From: Celoporthe dispersa
Taxonomy: Eukaryota; Ascomycota; Sordariomycetes; Diaporthales; Cryphonectriaceae
Direction: 5' to 3'
NCBI GenBank assembly: GCA_016584495.1
Contig: WAID01000003.1
Coordinates: 5,846,501 to 5,910,500 of the forward strand
DNA: 64,000 nt
Shown: positions 34,492-46,233 of the stretch, one piece after another
Layout of the letters: each line of letters opens with the position of its first letter
Position numbering within the stretch: the first letter of the stretch is position 1
Program-made: the position numbers and the translations under genes
Notes under the pieces: model-generated
What the model saw: the letters and a program-made list of their open reading frames with translations, nothing else
The model's database searches: none
What the model was told of the DNA's origin: nothing

Positions 34492-35462
34492 AGGGAGCCG
34501 ACAACAGGCACCATGTGTACTCTCTTCTGTTTTCCAGATTGCAGTGCGTTGAGGGCGCCGTCTGCTGTTTTCGAATCGCCCTGTCTTCGTCAGAAGCTTC
34601 CAGTCGTTTAGTTACAATCAAAAAGCAGTTCAATCTCGCAGTCGTGGTCGAGCAGCTTTCGTCAAAATGTTGAGCTTCGAGGGTGCTCGCATGGAGTGAT
34701 GTCAGAACAAGGAACTCTATTGGCTAGCCGCCCCCTGTTACCGTTGGGCGTGGCTGTGCAGGGATCATCTGCATAGTGCAGCGCCAAGTGCCAGACCCCA
34801 TCCTTGTCGTTCCTTCCTACTATGGTATGCTATCCTACATGTATCCCTGTAAGTGGGCAAGTGTGGGTTTGCGGGGTAAAACTGCAGGGCTGAGTAAGGC
34901 GGATACCACGGATCTGCATAACTGTAGGCAGGCGGGCGCACTCCTTTTTGGAGTGAGGGAACAAAACTGCGCAATCCTTCCTTCCGTCCAATACGAATGG
35001 GCTCCTCTTCCTCGTGCCTATCGAAAACCCTGCAACTACAGGCAGTACTAAAAGAATAGGCAAGCGAGCTGATGGCGAGGTGTACAAGAAGAAAAAGAAG
35101 AGGAAGTAGGGAGAAGGAGAGGAAGGGGGGGGGGGAACGTCACCGCTTACTGCCCAAGAAACCCACATCTCACTCGACTACGGAAGATCTGGGTATCTGA
35201 CCCGACCATTGAAGTACGGGCCGAATTAGAGTTTCGCTTGTTGCTCAGCTTGCTAGCTAGGCAAGCTAGGCTTTGTCGAGCTGATTACACTCTAACTAGA
35301 CAGCATTTGTCGCCATGGCTTGGAGAGCGAGAGATGAGATTCTCCTTCTCTATTCCGTGGCGCCCGCTTGACTTACAGGTTGCACCAGTGCATCCTGACT
35401 TGCTTCCCATCCCGGCGCCCAGGCGCAAGAATTCAGCCCCTTAGCCGTCAAGTCTCTCAAGA
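34492..35462. other. convergent intergenic region
   Basis: 3' regions of the O-methyltransferase (+) and the regulator (-). It includes an 11-G tract at 35125-35135. No gene seen. Confidence 0.5.
35125..35135 (+). repeat. poly-G tract (11 G)
   Basis: Eleven consecutive G in the 3' intergenic region. Confidence 0.8.
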
Positions 35463-37119
35463 TCAAACCCTCGAGGACTCGGCTCTCTCGCGTGCCCACC
35501 AGCTCTGAGGGCTGGTGAGCAGGACTCGCGCGGCACGGTAGAAATGCAGCAGGACAGCCAGCGCCCTGGCATCACCCTGGAATGCGAGGTCTCTGAACGT
35601 CCCAGCACAGATGATAGGGAGTGAGAAGAAGTAGCGCTCAATATCAGGCTGCAGCTGAGACAGCGCATCAGATGGCCCATCGTCTGGCCCTGCAGAGGAT
35701 AGGGAGGCAAGGCACAGCACGATCGAGATGCCCCTGGAGACAAATTGGAATGCCCTTCGCTGGGCATCTGAAGGGTCCGACTGAGGGGGGTGTTGGGGGG
35801 CTTCCAGATTCCGTGTGGGGCCAGGTCGCTGGATCATGCTCAGGTAACAGCGACGGTGAGTCTTTGATCACACGGCATGTTAGTATCTTGAAGACTGAAA
35901 CCATGGAGGACAGTTGCTGCTTCACAGAGTGACAGCACGGCGCCTCGCCGCTATAGAGAACACTTCAAACCGGGCGAGAGATGAGGAGAGCGATGGTGGT
36001 GGCTGCTCTTGTTCCGAGCTCCGGGGGGAGGATTGAAAGCGCGGGTCATCCCAGACCCTCATGAAATGGGCCACATGTGCTCCCGGGTCTAGACCATGCT
36101 GTGATAGAGTCTGCTCGATCACGAGCCTGGGGCTGTAGAGGCTGGTGGATAAGAAGACGCTGGGACTGCCCCAAAGAGCCGGAAAGGCCTCGAAAAAGAG
36201 GTCCTTGATGCCCGAGCTCAGGCGGAACAGCGGGTCCTGGGAAAAGTCCAAGCTGCCCGGTGTGCCATGGCGTGAACATTGCTGTTCCTGGTCGAGGAAC
36301 TCGATATGGCTCCAGGCTATGTACTGCATCAGGATGGAGGCACCGATGAGCTTCTCAACGCTGTGAGCCTCGATTGGACCTGACAGCTTTTCGCCGAGGA
36401 GGGCAGCCGACTTGGTCAGCAGCTGGAGTGCGATGCGCGAGTATCGGGTGGGTTCAGGGCTGGTTGCGGAAAGGTGGGTTGCAGAGAGACAGAGGATGGC
36501 GGACATAATGTAGGGTTCCTGCGATGTCAGTCTAGCCCTAAAGTGAGAGTTTCGGTGACACGATCATGGCACCCTGCCACCAATACAGGACATCTGTGGG
36601 GATGGGAACTGACCTGAAAAGACCATTGGATGATCTGTGGCCATATTTCTCGAAACGATAGGGTAGCGATGATGTTTGTTTGGAAGTGGTGGAATAATTC
36701 CAGGTGGAGCAGGTTGATGGTGGTGTCATCAACTACAGCAGGGGGGTTCGCAGGCTGGTGGTTGATGGCATCGCCGCCGGCCTTGCTCCAGTCTTTACGA
36801 CGAGCTTTGGCTGAACACATGTTTCTTTCCTCTTTGCACAGTTTGAGCACGGAATTTTGTAATCGCACTATTACTCAGCATCAGCATCACGAGGTCGAGC
36901 GCAGAGGAGAGGCGAGAAGGCGGGGTTCTCCAGTGTCTCTCTCACCTTGACCCTTCGACGCTTGCACGTGACGCAGCCCTGGCGGCTCTTGTGATGGGGC
37001 CGTTTCCTCCGTTCCTTGTCCTTATCAGACGAGCCTGTCACCCCAGGGAGGCCCTCAGTGTCGGCCACGAAGACGTGATAGGTGCCACGCTCAAGATCGT
37101 GCGCGACATCCGCCGCCAT
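35463..37119 (-). CDS. Zn2Cys6 transcription factor (probable cluster regulator)
   Basis: A fungal binuclear zinc-cluster regulator of 465 residues in four exons (37119-36946, 36867-36614, 36518-35926, 35838-35463). A basic segment KDKERRKRPHHKSRQG leads into the cluster CVTCKRRRVK / CDYKIPCSNCAKRKETC, split by intron 1 and matching C-x2-C-x6-C-x5-C-x2-C-x6-C exactly. The middle region, LLHLELFHHFQTNIIATLSF and IMSAILCLSATHLS, resembles the UPC2-like fungal TF domain; the end has LAFQGDARALAVLLHFY. One base appears to be missing near 36801-36804, just after the zinc cluster. The last intron (35925-35839) has a TACTAAC branch site, but its acceptor is my choice among several. It lies head-to-head with the ABC exporter, which fits a pathway-specific regulator. 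Confidence 0.85.
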
Positions 37120-37998
37120 TGCCTTGGGCTCGATGAGATGCGGCGGATTGGCTGGAGAGGCCGTCTCGCATGTCGTTGAATTCTAAACGAGGAAGCCGGC
37201 AGATTATCCTGTCGCGTCATCCATCCTTCTTAAGAGGGACCCTGGCAGGTTCGGACAGGGATATTATGTAGCAGGAGGATGGGCGGGCGGGGGATCCGCA
37301 GCCATGTGCCGCATGGCGCTCCTTCCAATGTATGCATGTAGGCAGTACAGGTACCTGGGGATGCATGCATGCATATGCATGTAAGAGCAGTTGGTGGTCT
37401 CTAATCACGTGAGTCAGCTCGTTCCAGTTTGGGTAACATGCGAGGTGGAGCCCTCGTTCCCGTTTCGGCAATGTACGAAGTGGCGCCTGTCGCCCCACAG
37501 CAGACACCGATCGACGCCAAGACTGGTGGCAGCCCACGCTTCCTTCCGCCTCTCCCACTGGAGCTGAAACAACATCGCTCTCCAGACCACCGAGGCACCG
37601 ATGAGATGAGAGCGGCGGCAGAGCGGGAAACTCTGCAAGTGCGAGCGCAGGTAGCGTTTAGCCTTGCGTTATGGTGCCTCACGCTGAAGGTCCAAGTAGG
37701 CAAGACGATGACGAGATCAGCCGGGCTACAAACAGCACCAGGCCAGAAGATGCCCAAACATTTTATCCTGTCGCTGTCTTTGGTAAGCAAGGCAGCTGCA
37801 GCAGGAAGTACAACGAAGTAGGTGGCTTGTGGAATGGCAATGGCCGCGCAGTCGCTCACCTGACTTGGGCGGCAAATTGCGTTGGTTCTCCTCCTCTGCT
37901 TTCACCTTGTTCTTTTACTTTCTCCCTGCTACCATTTTGATCTTCTCCGTCTGGAGCTCTTGCGAACCAACAGCAATTTGTTGCTGCTTGCTTCCGCC
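37120..37998. other. divergent promoter region (regulator / ABC exporter)
   Basis: 880 bp between the Zn2Cys6 regulator (-) and the ABC transporter (+), a likely target for self- and pathway regulation. A palindromic CATG/TGCA run lies near 37361-37382. No gene seen. Confidence 0.5.
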
Positions 37999-40900
37999 AT
38001 GTCTCTTCATAACGAGAAGAAGGGAGTTCCCCTTGACTATGAGGATGGGAACCCGTTGGGCTTGGGCGAGGCGGATGTGGCGCTTCTCGACGCGCAGGTG
38101 GACATACCAAAAACCGACGCTGGATACAAGGCGATTTATCGTTTTGCAAACAGGATAGACTTTATGGTCATGGCGCTTTCTTGCGTTTCTGCAGCAGCAG
38201 CAGGGACCAGTCTGCCTCTGATGACGGTATGCTTCTCACTTCGCAAAGCTCCTGCGATGTTGAACTGTCCTACTCACTAATCGTTGTCCCTCAGGTCGTC
38301 TTCGGCTCCTTGACGGGCGAATTCACCAGTTTTACTCCCTCCGATATAGACTCCTTTCTGAACAGTATTCACTCACTACTTCTGTACTTTGTCTACATAG
38401 GTCTGTGCCCACCCCCAGCGTTCAGTAGCTCAGGTCTTCGTGCTGGCCCGCAGCTGACACAAAGCAGGAGTTGTATGCGTCGTCTGCACCAGCCTCTGTG
38501 TCCTGGGCTTTACATGGACGGGACAGCGCATCTCCAAGCGCCTGAGAGCGGCATACTTGAATAGCATCCTGCAGCAGAACATCGGCTTCTTCGACTCCAT
38601 CGGCGCAGGCGAGGTCGCGACCCGCATCACGGCCGATATGAAGCTCATCCAGGATGGCGTCTCGCAAAGGTCTGCCTGACCATCGTCGGGCTGAGCTCCT
38701 TCGTAGCCGCCGAGGTCATCGCCTTTGTCATCTCGTGGCGCCTTGCACTCGTCATGCTCAGCGTGCCCGTCGTCATCATGGTGTGGATGGGTGCTGTTGG
38801 GAAAAGGATGAAGACGGCCCAGCTGGGCGCCATCGATGCCTACGCTTCGAGCGCCACCTTCGCTGAGGAGGCCATCTCGTCGGTGCGCGATGTCATGGCC
38901 TACGGCACGCGGCATCGCTTTACTGAGAAGTATGACAAGTCGCTAGAGGGCGCAATGGGCTTGGACTTTAAAGCCAAGGCTATCTTGAGCGTCTTCATCG
39001 GCGGTCTCATGTGGGCGATGCTTGCATCCTTTGCCCTCTGCTGCTGGGTTGGCGGCCGCTTCATGGCCGCTGGCGATGTCACGGTCTCCCAGGTCGTTAC
39101 CGTCCTCCTCGCCTCCGTCACTGCTTCGATCACCTTTGGCAGCGTTGCCCCTAACGTACAGGCTTTCGGTGCAGCCAGTGGCGCGGCCCATCGACTATTC
39201 GCTATCATGGAGCGGCAGTCGCCTATTCCCCTAGAGTCAGGGCAAGAGCCGGATACTCCCGTCGTCGGAGATATTAAGTTTCAAGACGTCACTCTCGTAT
39301 ATCCGTCCAGGAGAGGCCAGTCTGTCCTCGAGAACTTCAGTCTGGAGATTCCGGCGGGGAAAACCACGGCTATCGTAGGGCCTTCGGGTTCTGGGAAGTC
39401 GAGTATCTTCTCCTTGCTGGAGCGCCTGTACTCTCCATTGCGCGGGCAAATATTCATTGATGGCTACGACATTACAAGCTTGAGCCTGCCGTGGCTGAGA
39501 TCCCAGATAAGGATGGTGTCCCAAGAATCCTTTATATTCAACACCACCGTGTTTGAGAATATCGCTTACGGCCTGGCGGGGACTCATCTTGAACAAGTCA
39601 GTATCTTGCTGCATATTATTCTTGTGCGGCGACGACTACTAACAATTTGTCTAGGCTGATCATGGCACAAGAATTGACCAGGTCAAGCAAGCTGCTAAGA
39701 TTGCAAACGCTCATACTTTCATCATGGACCTTCCACGTGGGTATGAAACGGTCCTGGGAGAAGGCGGCAACCTGCTCAGCGGTGGCCAACGCCAGAGGAT
39801 CGGTATCGCGCGGGCTATCGTTTCGAACCCGACGGTGTTGCTCCTTGACGAAGCCACCGCAGCCTTGGACTCGGAGTCTGAGAGCGTTATCCAAAAAGCG
39901 CTGCACGCAGCCTCACAGGGACGCACGACGATTACTGTTGCCCACCGGCTTTCAACCATCAGAAATGCCGATACGATTGTGGTCTTGGAACACGGCAAGA
40001 TTGCAGAGCTGGGCACACATGACAACCTAATCGAGAAGGGAGGCACGTATGCCTCGCTTGTCTCTGCCCAAAAGCTTGATGCGGGCCTCACCAGGCCGAG
40101 CGTCGAGTCCATGTCCACCGTGTGCGAGGAGGATACTCAAATTGCGGATGACGGCGCCTGGCCCACCAAGGTTAACTCCATAGCTTCCGCGGTCCATAAC
40201 CAACCTGAGATCGCAACCGAAACAACGTCACGATTTACCCTGGTCAGGTTTCTCTGGAGCCTCAACCAGCCAGAGCGGAATCGCATGCTCCTTGGTTTCG
40301 TTGGCAGCTTCTTCAGCGGCCTCGCCTATCCTTTCACGGCAATCTTCTTCGGCAACACCGTCCTCGCCCTCCACGACCCTTCCGAGACGCTGGGAGGCCT
40401 GGGCGTCGGTTTCTGGACTGGAATGCAGCTCCTTCTCGCCTGCGTCGTCTTCATCGCCTATCTCGTGCAGGGCATCCCCTTTGCCTTCGCTTCTTCCAGG
40501 CTGGTCTCGCGGGCTCGAGCAGTTGCATTCACCGCGATCCTCCGCCAAGACATGTCCTTTTTCGCAAAGAATGATTCAGGGGCGCTTACCGCGTTTCTAT
40601 CGCTACAAGCAAACCACCTCAATGGTCTTAGTGGCTCGATCCTCGGCGCTGTTCTAGACGCCCTCTTCGCTGTCGTAGCCGGCTTTGCGGTCGCCGTCTC
40701 GTTCGGGTGGAAGCTCGGCCTTATAGCGGCAAGCCTGATGCCCCTGACCATCATTACAGGGTATCTACGGTACCGTCTCCTTGCGGATTTTGAGAAGAAG
40801 ATCCTTGGAGACACCGAGGCAACAAGCATTGTGCTCGAGGCCGTCCGTGGTATCCGCACCGTCACGTCCTTTGGGCTGCAACCGACCGTCAACGCCAGGT

Positions 40901-42140
40901 ACAAGGCTCAGCTGGAAAAGGAACACCACGCTGGAATTTTCTGGGACGTCGGAATGGCTGTGCTCTATGGCCTGAGCCAGTCCATCGTGATCCTCAGCAG
41001 CGCCCTCCTCTTCTGGTACGGAGGCACCCACCTGATTGTCACTGGCGAATACAGCGTCCGCGAGTTCCTCATCTGCTACATCGCCACTGTCTACAGCGCC
41101 CAGGCCGCCGGGAGCATCTTCTCCCATGCGCCTGACGTAGCTGGTGCCCAGGAGGCTGCGACTCGGCTGAGGGCCCTCGTGGAGACAGTGCCGGTGATAG
41201 ACCCCGAGTCGGAGGCTGGTGACAGCGCGGGGGATATAGTCGGCAACGTGGAGCTCAGCGACGTGGACTTCGCCTACCCGACCCAGTCCCATCTGGCGCT
41301 GAGGCATGTGAGCCTTCGCGCGGAGTTTGGGAGATTCATCGCCTTGGTCGGCGCGAGCGGCAGCGGGAAGTCATCGGTGCTCGGCCTGCTAGAGAGATTC
41401 TATGATCCTCGTGCTGGACACATCTTGGCCGACGGCAAAGATCTGCACCGGTATCACCTGCAGTCATACAGGAAACAGGTTGCCATCGTTGCACAGGAGT
41501 CGACCCTGTACAGCGGTACCGTAAGAGACAATATTACCAGCGATGTGGACGCCGATGACTATGCTATTTGGAATGCTTGTCACCAGGCGAACATCTGGGA
41601 ATTTGTTGTACGTTTTTTTTCTTCTTTTTTTTCCTTTCCGTCTTCTTCTCCCTCCTACTTCCTCTTTTCTTTGATTTCCGTATTATTTGGACAAAAGATC
41701 TGTCTAACGAGGCCATAGCAATCTCTACCCGATGGGCTCAATACCCTTGTTGGCCCACGAGGCAGCCAGGTGTCAGGGAGGCCAGAAGCAGCGCCTGGCC
41801 ATCGCGAAAGCTCTGCTTCGCAACCCGAAGATCCTGTAAGAGAGACATCGGGGTCCCGCTGCCAAGACACAATTTTGCTGACGACCTCTCCAGGCTCCTT
41901 GATGAAGCAACCTCGGCCCTCGATTCAAAGTCGGAGGCGACCGTGCAGAGGGCGCTCGACGCTGCAGCGCAGGGCCGAACAACAATCGCCGTGGCCCACC
42001 GGCTGAGCTCTATTGCCCACGCAGACTGTATTTTCGTGTTTGAGAGCGGGACTATCGTCGAGTACGGTGACCACCAGGCGTTGATGGCAAGAAGGGGCAG
42101 GTATTGGGAATATGTCCAGCTGCAGAACCTCAACAAATGA
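37999..42140 (+). CDS. ABCB-type full ABC transporter (multidrug/polyketide exporter)
   Basis: An ATP-driven exporter of 1,259 residues with the layout TMD-NBD-TMD-NBD, in six exons: 37999-38226, 38295-38400, 38468-39596, 39655-41607, 41719-41835 and 41894-42140. NBD1 carries GPSGSGKSS (Walker A), LSGGQRQR (signature) and VLLLDEAT (Walker B). NBD2 carries GASGSGKSS, SGGQKQR and LLLDEAT, each followed by the usual AHRLS switch histidine. It most likely exports the cluster product and protects the producer. Two one-base shifts break it: a missing A at 38666-38668 (within TMD1) and an extra G at 41776-41778, exactly in the NBD2 signature. They cancel in total length. Intron 2 has a weak GTCTGT donor. 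The start follows a good context (gccATGtc). Confidence 0.9.
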
Positions 42141-43643
42141 GCGTTTTTGTTCTCATGTGAATTCTACACGCATCTCGGTCACCTAGCGAATTCAACATTT
42201 GGGTTTGTTTTTTGTGCTTTCTCCCTGTACATTTGAGCTTGTGTTCATCTCGTTTTAGCAATAGACACCAACCGCATGCCTGGCTTAGGAAGTGCGGCGA
42301 TTTCACTCAGTTTACAAGGCCATCTTTTTCCGTGCCTAGCTTGATACCAAGCCAAAAAAAAAAAAAATACAGATTCAGCATCTGAGGACGCAGTCCTGGG
42401 TAGATGATGCTGTCGTGGGGGAGGGGAGGGGAGGGGTTAAGTAGTCCAGGCATCGAAGAGAAGACCCTAAATTGGCCATGGCTGTAAGATTCGTGAACCG
42501 CCGAGAATAGTTATGCCTGATAAAATGTCCGAGCTCGCTAGGAGTAGATTGTGTCTGTCGGACGAATGAATTCCGAAATGCCGAGGGCTAATCATGCTCT
42601 CGCCCAGTGTTGTTATTCTCAGCCTTCATGATAAATGAGTCTCGCAGTGAGGGCCTGGGCACTGCTGCGTATTTGTCTGGTAATTAGATTTATATTCCCT
42701 CTTCCGCGGTAATTACGTGCCCTTTTTTTCTTTTTCTTTCAACAATTATACCAGAATATAGCAGCTAGAATCATAAGAAGGTCTGGTGAGAAGTAAGCAC
42801 TTATAATTCGGCAGACATGATGTGTCTTTTCCCGAGCCATTCTTCTTCTTCTTCCTTCTCCTCCTCCTTCTCTTCATCCTCCTACCTCTTATTGCGACAC
42901 CTCCTACCCCAGTGGAGATGGCAGTGGAATATCATGGATGAAGCCCGCTCAACTAGTAATATGTTAATGTTCACCTCTACGCAGTAGATCAAAGCTCTCA
43001 CATACTATCGTGGCACAAATTTAACCCAAAACCCCCAACCTCTTGTCCTATTCGTCCACCATACTTCCCTTGTGACTTGATAGTCATTGCCACCTGCAGA
43101 GAGCCAAGGCACCTCTCCAAGATCACGCCAAGCAGCCCGTTCAGCACAGAGGACAGGGACTGAATAAGAGATGATGGGTGATTCGGAGGGAGGTCTACGG
43201 GGTGCTCTATGTCACCTTGCAAACTTTGGCTTGATGACTCTTCGAAAGGAGGTGTTCAGTTTTTCGGATTCGACGGGCTAAGGCAAGTTGCGCACACTCA
43301 CTCCATGGAGGCGGCCCGAGGGCGGGTCAGACATAGAAGGCACGTATCACTTTGCTGGCTTACATGGTAATATAGACACCACCCTGACGAGACGCGAAAG
43401 TAAGTCGAGAATAATTTTTTTGGTTTCTTCCTCTTTTTTTTGGGTTTTTGGGATGGGATAATTCTTCTGTTTCTTGTCGACTTCTTTGTTTCCGTTGAGA
43501 AAATGGTGTTCCCGTGTCTTTTTGAGACTATAGGTGTACTATTTTCTCCTTGCGTGTCGTCTGCGTGTGTTGCCTCTAGGTGCTGTTTCTGAGTGCACCA
43601 AGATTGCCTTCACTAATAGGTATCCAGTGTTTGGAAGGGAGAA

Positions 43644-43656
43644 GGGGGGGGGGGGG
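43644..43656 (+). repeat. poly-G tract (13 G)
   Basis: First of two 13-G runs downstream of the SET gene. Confidence 0.8.
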
Positions 43657-43721
43657 AGAATGAGGTTACAAGCCCTGTCGCCCGTGTATTGCTCCAGGTC
43701 CTTTGTATCAATTAATAAATT

Positions 43722-43734
43722 GGGGGGGGGGGGG
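43722..43734 (+). repeat. poly-G tract (13 G)
   Basis: Second 13-G run, 34 bp before the SET gene stop codon. Confidence 0.8.
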
Positions 43735-43767
43735 TTTCGTTGTCCAGAAAGGTCGACTGGGCATGTC

Positions 43768-45501
43768 TCAGCCTGTCATCTTCGCGTCCTCTTGTGTCTG
43801 CGTGGAGTCCTGCCCGCAGCCTGCGGATTCGTCCCTGCATCTCTTGCACATGCACCAGCCTCCCAGGCTCCCCTGCGCCCATTCTCTTCTCTGCTGGACC
43901 GGCAGGCTGATGTCGCAGTAGTGGTTGAGGATCTCTTCTCCGGCCTTGATCCCGCCCGGCTCGTCGCTGTTGACTTTCTTCTCTCTTGCCCAGAGCCGCA
44001 TCCGCCCGCCCCATTCCCAGGTCACGTTTGGGCTGCAGTCGTGGTTTGCCAGGCACCAGAAGGGGTGCACGGCCGCGACGTCCGGCCGGCCGTCTCGCGT
44101 GCTCTTCCTGGCGGATGCCGTGCCCCTGAACTTGGCGTAGCAGGTGTTGAAGACCCACAGGTCGTGGCGGTCGAGGGTCTGGTAGATATCGATGTCCATC
44201 TTCTCGAGGATGTGTAGGGGCTGTTCGATGTTGTACTTGAAGGAGAACGGGAGGGTCCAGTCCGGGGGCGGGCCGGCCTTGGGCGAGAGGTCGATCGCGT
44301 TGGTGCGCGTGGAGAGGAAGTCGCCCCAGATGTACTTGATGTTCTTGACGTCCAGGGGGTGTATCTCCTGGTGTGCAGACATGGCGACCAGGCGGGCGAG
44401 GAGCAGCAGGTACAGCGACGCGTCCGCCTCTTTGGCCTCCGGGTCCTTGGCTATCGCGTCCATGTCCTTGTCGCAGACGGCCGGGTGGTAGAGCTCCTGC
44501 GCCCTGTCGTGGCAGGTCTGGTCGCAGAAGACCGTGTCGTAGCACTCCGCGCACGGCACGGGGCCGCCGTCGGCGCTCAGGGGCGGCAGCTCTACGCCGC
44601 AGGCGTCACAGGTCGACTCCTTGTGCCTGTTGTTGGCCGTCAGGAGGGAGTACTCGTCCAGGACGGTCTCCCCCGGGGCCATGTCCTCCCTGGCGAACAG
44701 GCCCAGCTGGCTGCAGGTGGGGATGATGGCATAGCCGTCTGTGCTGCTCGCGCCGTCCAGGAGCACCGGGAGCCTGGAGACCTGGACGGCGCACTTGGGG
44801 GCCATGGCCGCCAGCTCCCCGTTGAGGAACGCCAGGGACTCGTCCGAGAACCGGTCGGGCTCGTACACATTCCAGGGTAGACCTCCCGCCGCACGACGCC
44901 CCACTCGGGCAGGCGGTCCATGTCGACGTCGTCGGTCTGGAGCCTGCGGCGGCCCATGGTCAGGATGTGTTCCCTGGTGTTGAGGAGCTCCTGGTTGCTC
45001 GGGAAGGCGGAGAGGCCGCGCTGGCAGTACGCGTAGGCGCTCTTGAGGCAGCCACAGAGCAGCAGGCTGATGGAGATGACCTGGTAGCAGCGGACGGAAG
45101 CTATGGCGGCGAGCTCCTGGTGGGAGCTGGGGCCGCGGGGCCCGTGGCCGTTGACCATGTCAGACGAGCCCCTGCCGAGGGCGCCGTGGCGGAGGACCTC
45201 GGGGAGGGCGGCGGGGGAGGACGAGTAAGGGCCGAGGGCCTCGATGGCCTGGTCATGGTACTCAAAGCCGTCATTGCGGATCTCGTCGGTCAGGAGCAGG
45301 GCGCGGTAGGCATCGCCAGCGGCGAGGTCAGGGTAGCCCAGGTTTGAGTAGACGACGGCGCGCTGGAGGTAGAGGATCAGGTCGTAGGGGGGAGTCCGCC
45401 AGGGCGTCGGTGAGCTGCTCACGGCGCTCGAGGAGGCCCAGCTCGTCGGCGTCGGCGCCGTCGCTGGTGGTGTATGAGTTTGTGTTATCGTCAGAGTCCA
45501 T
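43768..45501 (-). CDS. TPR / MYND-like / SET-domain protein
   Basis: A probable SMYD-like lysine methyltransferase or relative, 577 residues and no intron. The N-terminal part is helical with TPR-like text (ILYLQRAVVYSNLGYPDLAA, then ALLLTDEIRNDG). Next comes a SET opening (LGLFAREDMAPGETVLDEYS), a Cys-rich MYND-like insert (CDACGVELPP, CAECYDTVFCDQTCHDRA), then the SET core LANHDCSPNVTWEW and AGEEILNHYCD, and a post-SET-like Cys pair CMCKRC. The split SET with an embedded zinc finger is the SMYD layout; the target protein is unknown. Two one-base shifts: an extra base in the G6 run 45387-45392 and a missing one at 44875-44877. They cancel, so total length stays whole-codon. Start ATG at 45501 opens MDSDDNTNSY. 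Confidence 0.85.
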
Positions 45502-46207
45502 GGCGGGCAGTTGGTGGGGACTGTCCAGATGCGACCTGGGGGAGCTCTCATCGCGCGCGCCCTCTCTCTCTCTCTCTGGCCTGCTGGGTCCCGAGCGGTC
45601 TAGACGCAGAGGCGGGGCGCGGCCCTCTCTGCCCGTCAAGCTCTCCTGCTCTGTTGTGCCCGCGGCCTGCTTCTGCCGGGAGGAGGAGGGTCAGCTCCAG
45701 TCTTGACGTCTCTGAGGGGTTGAAGGATGGCGGGACATGCCTGGCGAACAGGCCCGCCCTTGTAGAGGATAAGGATAAGGACGAGGACGAGGACGAGGAG
45801 GACGAAGAAGAAGAAAAGAGAGGGGAAGGAGAGAAGGAACAAGGAAAAAACAAAAGGAACAGGAAAAAAACAGGAGCTCGAGATAGGGCGGGCGGGCTAG
45901 GGCCGAGTGCTGGCGTCGAGGGCTATTGGACACCTCCCCCCCCCCGCCTTCCCTACTCAAAAGATGATCGCAAATCAAAAAGTCAAAAAAAAAAAAAAGA
46001 AGAAGAACCAAGTGGGGCGATGATGAAGACCAAGAGACAGAACTCTGGATCAGGATGACAATTTGAGAAGCCTAGCCTGTGTACGCACAGCCTCGAGATG
46101 TCGCAGAGGTACAGTGTGTGTGTGTGTATGTGCGTGTTGTGTGGTCTTTGGGGCCTTGGCCAAGGTCGCCGCGACGGGGCTCCGGGGAGGGCGCCCTGGT
46201 AGAGCGT

Positions 46208-46233
46208 TTGTGTGTGTGTGTGTGTGTGTGTGT
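46208..46233. repeat. (TG)n microsatellite
   Basis: About 13 TG units upstream of the SET gene. Confidence 0.9.

Larger units (their letters stand above)
42141..43767. other. convergent intergenic region, right cluster edge
   Basis: 1.6 kb between the ABC gene (+) and the SET gene (-). It holds two 13-G tracts and TTC/TCC-rich stretches (42841-42890). One short minus-strand open frame (about 43252-42998) looks protein-like but has no start codon; see findings. Confidence 0.5.

Noticed and set aside
15184..42140. Cluster as a set of pseudogenes because of the frameshifts
   Set aside because: Shifts are single bases in homopolymers, the rest of each gene is conserved with intact active sites, and essential genes outside the cluster show the same pattern.
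46208..46233. TG repeat as telomeric or subtelomeric sequence
   Set aside because: It is a simple dinucleotide run; no TTAGGG array is present.
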